DNA of 64,000 nucleotides from Leishmania martiniquensis (taxonomy: Eukaryota; Euglenozoa; Kinetoplastea; Trypanosomatida; Trypanosomatidae). Both the position numbers and the translations under genes were made by a program. The notes under the pieces are model-generated. The model had not been told where the DNA came from, did not search any database, and worked only from the letters and a program-made list of their open reading frames with translations. Below, in pieces: positions 20,606 through 31,546 of the stretch. The DNA lies in assembly GCF_017916325.1 (NCBI RefSeq), contig NC_090166.1:785001-849000 (forward strand), given 5' to 3'. Position 1 is the stretch's first letter. Each line of letters begins with the position of its first letter.

Positions 20606-23600
20606 AACGTGCGCGTGTGCTCGCACGATACGCGGCCAATGAAGAGCTCGCCCTAAGCCTCACCTAAGGCCAGGAGAGGGGCGCTCCGCATAGAAACAGC
20701 GAAGGCGAAGCAGAAAGGGGGAGGGGACGAAACGAGAAGAAAGCAAAAGTGAAGGAAGAGGGGCGAAAGCAACGCAACCACACACACACACACTCTCTCC
20801 TTCAGAGCACAACGCGTAGCCACCGCCACAGAGAGCGCACCAAGGCAACAGCGACCGTCGCGAAATCAACGATGGCAGAGGAAAGAAGAAAAGCTGATCA
20901 GGGTGGAAAAATGGAGAGCGACTGAGGAAAACTACCACGACGAAGAAAAAAAACAGGAGGGAAAGAGGAGGAGGCGATGGAACACAAACGTTTGCTCGTG
21001 TAGCCCGAGAGAGAGAGAGGCGCAAAAAGCGCACACGAAACGGGGGAACGCTTGACGGAACGCTCAAAGATTCAGAAACAGAGAGGAGAGGGAGAGAGAG
21101 AGAAAAAAACGAACATGAAACGGTTCTGGGAGCGGTGGGGAACAGATATAAAATAAATAAATTAAAAAGGGGGAGGGGCAGAGGATGGAAGCAACGGAAA
21201 CAAAGCCAGCGAAAAGAAAAAAAGGAGTGAGCAGGCGATGAAGAGGTGGGCTGTGTGAAGGTGCGAGAGGGGGAGGGGAGGGGAAGGTGTGTGCGAGTGA
21301 ATCAGGTTCGTCTCTGCAAGTTTATTACCACCTTATTTCTGCTGCGCCTTGTTTTTTTTTTGGGGCCCTCACTGTTATTGTTGTTGGTGTTGGCGGTGTG
21401 TGTATTGGGTGCGCACGCACCCACCGGCAGAGGGGCGTAGCGAATACACCGACACGTCGCTGTCGCGCTGATGGCGTCAATGAGAGCAAAGGGCGAGCAG
21501 AGTGTGTGTTGGGTGGTGAGGGGGGAGGAAGGCTTGATGAGCAACAGTTTGACGAAGCACGGCACGTTTTGGCAGGCGGGTGATACCCGCACTGTACTTT
21601 TTTTTTTAAGCTGACCGCCCGCTTACACAGGCGTATAAAGGGGAGGGGGAAAGGAGGAGCTGGCAGTACACAAAGACACGTAAAGAAGGGAAGAAAAGGG
21701 ATCAACGCTACTAGTGTGGTTGGCTTTCTCTGCTGCAGATTGAGGAACGACAGCGCTTCGAAAAAAAAAAGCAAAGGCAAAAAAATGGGGTTGGGGTGCC
21801 GATGTTGAATGGTTATGAGTTCGCAGGAAAGAGGAGGGGGGACGAGGGGGAGAAACGTTCCGGAGTAAGCAAATGAGCGATGAGCAGCGCGTGCCGTTGT
21901 CACTCACCAATTCGTGCGTTGTTGTGTGCAATACGCGTGGGAGCAACTATTTTCTTTGTTTCTTTTTGGGGGAGGGAGGAGGGCTTTGGCTTTGTTTAGC
22001 GTACGATTTCTTTCGCTTCTGTCTCTCGCCACCCTTTCGATCCTGTGAAGACCTCGAGCTCAGCGAGTAAAACAAAGGCGCTCGCGCGGTAGTCCCGCTC
22101 CACGCCTTTTACTCGTCGTCTTCTGCAAGACTGAGAGGATACGCAAGCAGACGCGGTAAACGGAAAAGCGAAGGCAAGACGGGCCCGCCGTTACCTCAGC
22201 AGTACCAACACACGCGCAGGGGCGGAAAAGAGCAAACGCAAAGCGAAAAAAAAAAGGAAGCAGAGGTGAGAACGAGCGGGCAAAATGGAAAGGGGAAGAG
22301 AATCCCCAAAAGGAAAAAAATGTAAAGAGCCTCAATGTAAACAGCGGAACGACACACGCACGACAACAAAAAAAGGGAGGCACCAAGACAGAGAGACAGA
22401 TAAGAGGAGCGAGGGGAGGGAATGCGATCACACTCGAGCAGATCGTTGTGAGGTTTGATCGGCACGCGCAGGCAAAAAGGGAAGAAAACGTCGAGAGAGA
22501 GAGAGACGGAATGGAGAGAGCAGCGGCAGATGCTGGTCGAAGAAAAGGAAAAAAAAACAGAAAAATTAATGGAAAATGCAAAAGAGGAGCGCTCGAGATG
22601 GCCCCTCCCTCCTCACCCCACGTCTGCACTCAGCTGCGAGGACTTGTCCTTCTGTATCGCTTCGCTGCGCCGGGGGTGTCCTCTCCCTTAGCCGGCGTGG
22701 CAGCGCGCACCGGCACGCAAGCAGTCACAGGCACGTCCCCAGCTGATAAGCGATGTTGCGGCAGGGCTCCTCTCCTCCAACGTGTGGGCACGCCTGCGAA
22801 AGTGGCTGCGCGGGGCAGTACAGGCTCCCCACACACAGAGAGAGAGAGGAGGAGATAGCACGAGCTCGCAGGTATGAGAAGCTAAGCTCAGGGGAGAAGA
22901 GTAGCGGAGGCCACAAGGATGCCTCCCTGCGCTGGCACAGACGAAAATAGGAGGAGGAAAGATGACGGGAGGCAGCAGGCGGATGATGAGCAGGAAGTAG
23001 TGGGAAAGAGTAAGGGGTGGAGAGGAGCGCAAAGCGCCGCGCACCGAGACAAAAGAGCACGACGGGCACCGACGGCACTGAAGCGCGCTCGGGTGTCTCT
23101 GCTGGAGCTCCAAAAGGGGGGGCGCGCGCGACTGTGTCTGTGTGTGTGGGTGTGGGTGTGGGTGGATACGTGCCTCAGCTGATGGAAGGGAGCGAGAGAA
23201 AAAGGGAGTCGGCGTCTGCCACTTAATTTGCGTACTCAGATGTATGCGCCCGTGCTTGAGGGGACCGTGCGCAAGTCCGCAGAGAAGCGCCACGTCGAGG
23301 CCACAGAGGCAGGGGTAAAAGAGAGAGTGGATAGGGTTAGAGGTCCGAATAGGAAAAGCAGTTGTCGCATGTAGGTGTGCACTCTCCCGCCACTCTCTCG
23401 CGCGTCACGCAAGGAGAAGAGAGGGGCCACTTCCACCCGCGGTGAAGCAGGGTGAAGAAGCATTCTAGGCTTCCAGAGGACGCCTCCAGCATCGATGCGC
23501 ACCTGCACGCCTGTCATTTACTCTGGAGACGAGCTTGTCACCCTCTCCGCGTTCTCCGGAGCAGCACATGCATCGTTCAGCTCTGCCCTTCTGTCGGCAA

Positions 23601-26600
23601 TGCAATGTTCAAGCAGTTGCTTTCTTTTGTTGGTCATTTTTTACGCCACACGCACACGCACGCCGTGAACTAGAAAGGAGTCAAGGATAGCGGCCCGCAA
23701 ATATATATATATACAACACTAGCGATGAGCAATCCCCCAGAGAAGGGCGTTCGAAGAAGCAAAGTGCAGGCCTCAAGCGGACGAAAAAAAAAGTAGGGGG
23801 ACACCAACGGGCCTGTATAGGTGCGTGGGAGGTGTACGGCTCTGCGAGCGCCTGCATAGCCGAGAGAAAGAGATAGGGCATCTCCATACGAGCTTACCGT
23901 TGTGCACAAGTCAGTCGCAAGCGCACTGCCTAGCCCAACGTATTGCGTGTGCCTGTACGTGTGGCAGTGGCGCTGCTTTTAGGATGCTGCTGCCTCACGG
24001 GTCAAGTAAGTGAAACGGGAAGATGAGCAACACCAAAAAAGGGCGAGAAGATGCGCGCACAACCCAAACGAAATGGACAACGAGAGGAGAGAAAAGACAA
24101 AGCACAAAACGTTCACACGCAACCGCAAGAAAAGGGGTGGGGGAGCGAAAGACGACGCAGTAGAGGGAAAGAGACGGGAGACGGGAGAAAGGGGAGGCCC
24201 CACGTGGCTCACCGCGATGGGTACCGACACCCGCACAGAGTAAGACCGGCCGCAGAGAAAAGGGGAAGGAGCACACTGGAGAAGAAGAAAAGGGGGGCAA
24301 ACACACGCACGCATACATAAAACGAATGTAAACACAAAAGCAGCTATCCTACCGGCGGTCGGTCGCACTACACCACTACACGCAGAGAGAGACGGGGGAG
24401 AGGGGGGCGCTTGTCGCACAAAGACGTTGTGGAAAAGTGCGAGAGAAAACGAAACACGCTCGCGTGTGAGTGGACGCGAGTGCGGCGCAGCCACAGAGAT
24501 TCGCTTCGGCGGCTCTGCCACCCTTTCCTTTGCAGGCGCAGGCGATTTGGAAAATAAAAACAGAAGAACAGCAAAGACGGGCACATTTCCTCACCACCAC
24601 CACCACCCTCAACGGCTATTACGCTCGCTCGTTGATCGTCTAGAAATAGTCGCTGAAAGGCGAGGAGGGAGGGGGCGTGCTCCGTATGAGTGAGCTGTGT
24701 GCATGGCACTGACGACCACATAGGCCCGACGGCATCCACGCACGCACATCCTACTCACCCGGCTATCCAAGCACGTGCGTCCACACGCTTGAAGACTGAG
24801 CAGAGAGGGGAGAGAGGCAGAGCTGCTCAAAGGCACAAGTATCAGCCTTGGTAGAGGACGCAAAGCAAGAAAGAGAGAGGCACACAGGCGGAGACGGAAA
24901 GCTCCATCAGCACGCCCACGTCTGTCAGCAAGGTAAACAGCCGAAACGTGCAACAGGGCCAAACTAGAACGGAAAAGAATGAGAGAAAGGGGACCGAAAG
25001 ACGCGCGAAGAAGATGAGTGAGCGCATTACGTTCCACCGTCACGCGAGCACCCGGGACGCACAGGCATGTGCATACAACTTCCCCTGACGGCATCCATGG
25101 AAAAGGTCAGCGAGAGAAACAGAGAGAGAGAGAACACAGGCTAAAAAAAAATTGGATACTCCTTCGTGCTGATGCAAAGGAAAAAGTGTGAGCGAATCAC
25201 CCGGTGGGCGGGCGCGTCCTGTATTTGCGAGCCTACCTATTTTTTGTTTATATGTGTGTGTCTGCGCGTGCATGCTTGGGTCCGCCTTTGGAGAGGGGCG
25301 TCTCAGCTGTGCGCGAGCACCGCTTTTCCACCGTCGCTTGCACGAGGCGAAACGCTCGCATGTTCGCCGTACTCAACGAGCCGATGGATTGCGTTTTCTT
25401 TCTGTGTGTTCTCGTCCTTTACGCTGCGAGGCGTCCCCCCCCCGCGCATTAAAAGGTTTGCGTACCCTGTCGAGCTGAGAAGGCACACGACGATCCCACG
25501 CACCGCCCTTCATACACACCCGCCTCGATAGGTAAGTCTGCCGGCACACACGCTCACTCCCTCGCCAAGGAGACGCCGACGCATTCGGAAATACAAAGCA
25601 GCATGAGGCGAGCAGCAGCGACTGAGGACGTCTCGGGGGGAGGGGGGAGGCCCGATGCACGCACGGGTGGACGTCCCCCCTCTTTTTGCCCGCTCCTGTC
25701 GCCCTCCCTCCCCTCAGTGGTGCCGTTCGTCTCGCTCATTTTTCACCCGTTTGGGGAGTTCGTCGCGTGGCCATCCGAGCAGACGTCCCGAGTCTGCTCT
25801 GCGGCACGCCCACGCACAGACCTCAGCGCTGAGGCTGATGGCGCGGCCCCCCCCTGTGCCCACACGAAGTTGAGCTGCAGTAAAGGAAAGAGAAGCAAAG
25901 GGAGAGGGCAGAGGAGGGGCGGCGGTCGGCCCTTAAGTGATGAGTGTACATGCGGTATACATCGAGTTGGGGAAGGAGGGGGGGAATGGCCGGCTGTCAC
26001 AAAGAAAAAAGCACAGGCGTCTATGCTCTCCCGCTTTCGCCCCACTCACCCCAATCGCATCCATACAACTGCACAGTCACGCATGTTGCTGTCACAGCGC
26101 ACACGTGTGAAAATACATATGCGAGGCCTCCGCCATCGCCACCGACCCACCCACCCCGTCCTCTCCCTCAAGCGCCCTCTGCTCTTCATGCATCACGGAA
26201 AAGAGAGAGAGAAACGAGAGAAGGGAGAGACAGCCATGGCCCTTATGGATCCGCTCTGTCCCTCTTTTTGTCTGGCCGATCGCACATTGACAGGAAAAAC
26301 GCTTCCACAGCGAAAAAATGTCCAAGACGAAAGGCAGCGCTCGAAGCGCACGAAATTGCAACGCTACGGTAACGCACGTGCTCTGTCGCTCTCTTGCAAG
26401 TGCGTGTTTCCTTACGCTTCGCTGGTATGCGTACACGTTGATGCGCTCCTTGCGGTGGATACGCGTTTCGCTCCGCCCCCTCCCCTCCCTCTTGGGCACT
26501 GCTTTAAAAGTGGGCGGAGAGGGTATGCCTTGCAGCACTCAGACAGAAAGGAAATGTGGAGAAGATCGCGGACGAAGGGGGAGGGGGCAAAGGAACGGGA

Positions 26601-29495
26601 GAAAAAAAAGGATAGACAGAAACAGAGCGAGAGAGAGAGACAAAGAGGGGGGGGCACCAAAGGCGACAGACACGCGAAATAAAATACAATCGACCGGTGT
26701 TCGCCAATGAAACTGAGTTCAGAACAAAGGAGCCCTCTACAGAGAGGAGGGGGAGAGAGAGGGAGAGAGGGCGGCGGGCCATTTTTTTTGCTTCCCAGTC
26801 CTCTCACTCTCTCTCTTCCCACCACCACCCCGACTTTATCGTGATTTTGCTCGCTCAGCAGCAGCCTGCCGTTGCATGCGCACCAACAGCTGCGTGCATG
26901 AAAAATGATAGTGTTCGTCTCTTCACACGCGGGCGCAGCTGCCGCTCATCAAGGAGATCCAGCGAAGGCGATCTGAAAGTGAAGGGCAGGCGTGGGCGAG
27001 TGGAGAGGAGAGGCGTGCAGGGGAGGGGAAGGAAAGCGAGTGCGCACCACCTCTACGCCTGCCACGCCCTCGTCCCTTGAGAGAGGAGAGGGAGGACGCC
27101 AAACATAAATGAGGAGAAAGAAAAGAGTTACATGCGGACCGTTTGAGAAGGAGTGGGGGAAGGGGGAGAGTGCAATCAGCAAAAACGGTGACAACAACAA
27201 GAGGTGCAGCCGTTTAACCACCCGCTTACTTGACTGTCTCGAGTCACCTCCTCACACTTTCCTCTGCATAGCTGCTTCCCTTTATTTTTGCACTGTACCT
27301 TGCAGCGGTGGAAAAGGGGAGAGGGGCAAGTGGCAAAGAGAACGAGCAACACCGCCAATATCAAAGCGAAGCAGCGCCCAGCCGCTTCCGTCGCTCTCAA
27401 TGCGGCAGATCAGTCACGCAGAAGACTCGATCGGACACCGTTAGCACAAAGCAGAAACATTCAGGGAAAAGATGGGGGGAGGGGGGCAAGCCCAGAGCTT
27501 ACCTTCTGCGGCTTCCCTCCAGCAGAGTGCAAAGCTTCTGCGATGTGTGTGTGCGCGCGCGCTGTTCGAGAAGAGAAAGCGCGAATTTTTGTAAGCGTAC
27601 AGAAGGGGCCATGCATACATCATCCAAAACGGACGGGCCGAGGCGTCCCTCCCCGAACCGTTTAGGAGGAGAAGTGGAATAGGGGAATAAAAAAAAAAGG
27701 AAGAAGAGCGAGTGAGTGCGTGCCTGCTTCGTCTCCTCTACTCCTCAAGCCCATTGATTTTTTTGCTTAAAGCCCGTTCACGCGCGTAACGCGCGCGCAC
27801 ATGGCGATGACTGAGCTTCGTTCACCGTGGCATAGACGGTGAAGCAAAACAAGTGTGCGTCCCCTTCCCCTCCCCCCTCTTTGTCACGGCCTATCCTGCA
27901 CGCTTACGAGGTGCGTGAGGAGGAATAGAAAGAGGGTAGCGTAGGGACTAGAAAAGCTGCACATGGGCATTTCTGACCCTTGTCTTGGCCCTGTTCAGCC
28001 GATGCCGCTGGTGTGGAGACAAAGAGAAAGGAAGCGAAACGTACGGCGGGTTGGGACGGGGGAGGTGAAGAGCACACCGGATTTCTGATTTCGGAGAGCG
28101 GCAAAGGATAGGAAGGAGGCGACACAGAGTCGAACAAAGAAAAAAGGACAAAGAGAGAGAGAGAGAGAGCGCACGCACAGCAAAAGAAAAAAGAAACCGA
28201 ACGAGAGAAACACAAAAAGAGTCAACTATCGAAGTGAGACGAAGAAATGCGCGCCAAAACCGAAAGAGACGAGAGAGAGAGAGAAGGGGACGGCAGAGAA
28301 AGGAAAAAAAAGGGACGTACGGTTCATGGGGGTGGTGCGCCTTTTCCTATTTCGTTGAATTGGGACGAATCAGCGCCGTACGTCTCTGCATCATTACTTA
28401 GCCGCAGTGGTGATTTGGCGTGCGTTTCCTTTCTGTGTGCCCCGAGAGCAAAATACACAAATGCACACACATACACACACACAAGAAAAAAGAAAAAGTA
28501 CACGGGCGCAGCCGGAACGGTACACACAAACAGAGGGAGAGGAGGAGGGGGAGGAGAAGAAAACGGAGCAGATGATGAGCACCACAGAGAGGAAGCACGC
28601 AACAAGGGGGAAGAGAGGTTTGCGCACAAGCACACACACACACAGATGCGCAGAGGCGCATTGAGAGTTGTCAGAGGGGAAGAGCGGGGAGCGCAAAAAG
28701 GGGGGAAAACGGAACAAAGGAAGAGGATGAGGTATACAACAACGCACCAAAATTGAGAGAGACAGACTCCTCCCCACTCGGATCGGCCTCTTACACAGCA
28801 TCGCATCGTCCGTGCAAGCCCTTTTTCGATTCCACTTCCGTCGTGCTAGCGGTAAACACAGACACACGCATGTGCAGACAGGCGAGAAGCTCCGCACGCA
28901 CGAGCTCTAGTTGAAAAGCAAACAGTGTCAGCCCTTTTCATGCGCGCACCCGTTTTTCGCCCGTGATCAGGCTTCTGCGAGCCGCGTCCGACGGCAGGTT
29001 GTCGTGGCTATGAGGGAAGCGGCGGCCTGTGAGGAAGCTGGAGGAAGAAGGAAGCTGGGGCGCGTACACACACTTACACACACACACAAGAAAAAGCAAC
29101 GATGAAGCATTAGGTCAGCACTGATTGTCAGAGAGAAAAGAGAGCAGGAAAAAAAAGAAATATCGGGCAGGAGCATGCAGGCAAGTCAACCAAACGCAGC
29201 GGCGGGCGACACATCCGTATCCGATAACGGATCGGCGACTAGTGCACGTGAAGAAACTGATGCGCAGGGAGCCACTGGCACTTCCGCTCATCTTCCCCCT
29301 TGGCGCTGCGAGAGAGAGAGAGGGAGACGCGCACGCACAAGACGGAAAAGAAAGGATGCCTTTACCAAGCCGGTGAGGCGACCATACAGCAGGAAGAAGG
29401 AAACAAATGTGCAAGTTGAAAAAAAAGGATGAAGTGGGTGAAGATTTTTCTCTCGGTGTTCACGCGCTCACAACGTACACAAAGACTAAAGCTCC

Positions 29496-30092
29496 CTCTG
29501 CGTACACCCGTCCCACAGGCCCATCTCACTCGGCTGTGCAAGGCAGCCGCAAAGGCACGCGTTCCAGCAACGCGCCGACTCGAGCGCCTGCGTCGGGACC
29601 CCGTGTCTCACACCCCTTCCGCACCTCCTTCGCAAGTCGCCGCGCAGTCACTCCCATGATGCGAGCCGCCACCCCGCGCACCCCCCTCGACCTGGTGCAG
29701 GCTCCCCACGCCAGGCTGAGATGCGCTCGAGTCACGCCGACACATCGCCCATCGCGTGCACAGCACAGAATTCCTCGCACATGCAGGTCGCTCCGGCGCA
29801 GCGCCGTCCGCAGCCCCCACCGCCACCGTCGGCATCCGTAGAGGCCGATCGCTCCGGCGCCCCACTTAGCCGGCGCGCGACCCGGTCACCGCCAGAGGCC
29901 GCCCGCCCGTGGCAGAGACGGGGAGGAGGCTGCCCCGCCCCCCCACGCAGAGAGTGGCGCGCTGGGCCCCTCCCCGAGATGCCACGCTCGCAGGCGTCAG
30001 CGCCGCCACTCCTCTTCCGTCATAGTGGGAGGGGGGGATTCGACCGCACAAAAAAGAGAGGGAAAGTGCGGAAGAAAAGAGATCAGCACACA
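29496..30092. repeat. 597-bp GC-rich dispersed repeat, copy 2 (SIDER-like candidate)
   Basis: This is the identical partner of 13653-14249, in the same orientation, located about 1.45 kb downstream of the stop of paralogue 3 and thus probably in that gene's 3' UTR. No obvious target-site duplication is seen at the ends of either copy. The lack of visible divergence implies recent transposition, duplication or gene conversion. Confidence 0.85.
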
Positions 30093-30567
30093 GAGAATGG
30101 ATTGGAAAGAAAACGGGGGAAAACTGCATGAGAGTGGTGAGAGGGGCCGAGAAGGGCAGGCGGAGGCGTCGCAGAGAGCTCGGCGTCACACGAGATGGAC
30201 GAGGAAGGCAAAACGGAAGGGGTGGCGGCAAGGCGAAGAGAGCGCAGGCATGCACAAGAATGTAGAAAAGTGGAGGGGCGAGTAGACAGACAGGGATGCG
30301 GCGGAGCGGGAAAAAAAAGAGGGTGAGCGGGCGCACAGAAGGAGGACATCGGAAGTGGTAACAAAAAAAAGGGGCAAAGAGAAAAACATATCATCGCCAC
30401 AATAGTGTAGGATAGTGAGTGAGGGGGGAGGGGGGGCGGAGTAAAAAAGGCGGGAAGAGAAAGTACATCGCTGATAGCAGCATAGAAAGGACGAAAAAAG
30501 GAAGGGCAAGGTCGCACAGAGAGCGTGAGGAGTAGGGGGGATGCATGCAGCCGCTCGCATCCCGCCC

Positions 30568-30590
30568 CCCACCACCACCACCACCACCCC
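30568..30590. repeat. (CCA)n microsatellite
   Basis: A short run of CCA/CAC triplets in the 3'-flanking region of paralogue 3. A similar short run occurs at about 24593-24607. Confidence 0.8.
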
Positions 30591-31546
30591 TCTGTTTGTT
30601 TTCGAAAGGGTAGTCATAGCAGCAGCTACCCATGTAGCAGGAAGCAGCAGTGATGGCGGCGCCACAACGCCAGTGCCGCAAAACGGCGCGCGGTGTGCAA
30701 GAAACAAGAGGGGAAAAAAGGTCGTAGTGCGTATATAGGGGTGAGGAGGGAGGAACAGAGAGGGCCACTCACACGCACATATCTCCACGCATACCGCAGT
30801 GCATACCTGCGGCAGAAAGTCAGCAAGTGCGGGCCTACATACGAAGAAAAAACGTCATCGGCATGTGCGTCCGCTGGTGGTTCTTGTATTTCTTCTGCAC
30901 ACAGCCCTTTCCATGCGCGCCGGGTCGCTCTTCTTCTCATCCCCTCTCTACCCCAATGGCCTACACGTTTTCAAGGCAGCGATCCAGCGCCAAAGCATGG
31001 CAGGCCTGGCACCGCCCCTGTGCCCCGGGGGAGGTGAGTGGGGTGATCTAGCGTATTCCCAAAAATACGAAAAGTGAGTGAAGAGCGTGAATCTGTCCGC
31101 GCGCGCCAGAAAGGAGGGTGGCAGCAGCAGTAATAGCAGCTGGCAGAGCGGCAGCGCTTTCCTCGGCGTCCGCTTCGGCCAGTGAAACCGTCAAGCAACC
31201 GGCTCTATGAAACGGCAACGAAATGACAAGCGAGCGATAAGAAGAGGCGCACCGCACAGAGTAATAGAAGCACACACAAAAAAGGGGGAAGGGGGTGAGC
31301 TAGGGCTACGGGCGCCAGCGAATGGGAAGTGGTGAGGAGCCAGTGTTGCTGTAGGCGCGGGGATGGGCGCAGACACTGTCAGGTGCGGCTGCTGCGCCAT
31401 CCGCTTCCCTCCTTCCCCACGCACACGCACACACACTACCCTCACTCCCTTTCGTCCCTGCCTTCGCCGCGTTCCTTTCTTCGTCGATGCGCACACGCAA
31501 GGCACAGCAAAGGAGAGGGGAACAGGGCAGGCGCTGTGCAGCTGTG

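Larger units (their letters stand above)
20315..31546. other. 11.2-kb intergenic region between paralogues 2 and 3
   Basis: This is very long for a Leishmania intergenic gap. The plus strand is strongly G/A-rich over long stretches (for example 20560-21300, 22200-22600, 28200-28760 and 34500-like purine runs), with local T-rich windows near 21300-21420 and 25200-25440. It holds copy 2 of the 597-bp repeat (29496-30092) and several CA/GA/AT microsatellites. The longest frame, 25603-26682 plus (359 codons), has the Arg/Lys/Ser/Pro composition of translated purine tracts, has no recognisable domain and runs against the gene direction. I see no tRNA or snRNA and no believable gene, but a short non-conserved gene or ncRNA could be missed. 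Confidence 0.55.

Noticed and set aside
23330..23345. TAGGGTTAG telomere-like string
   Set aside because: Single partial unit, no array.
25603..26682. 359-codon plus-strand frame
   Set aside because: Its Arg/Lys/Ser/Pro composition follows purine tracts, it shows no domain, runs against all genes here, and is shadowed by frames in other phases.
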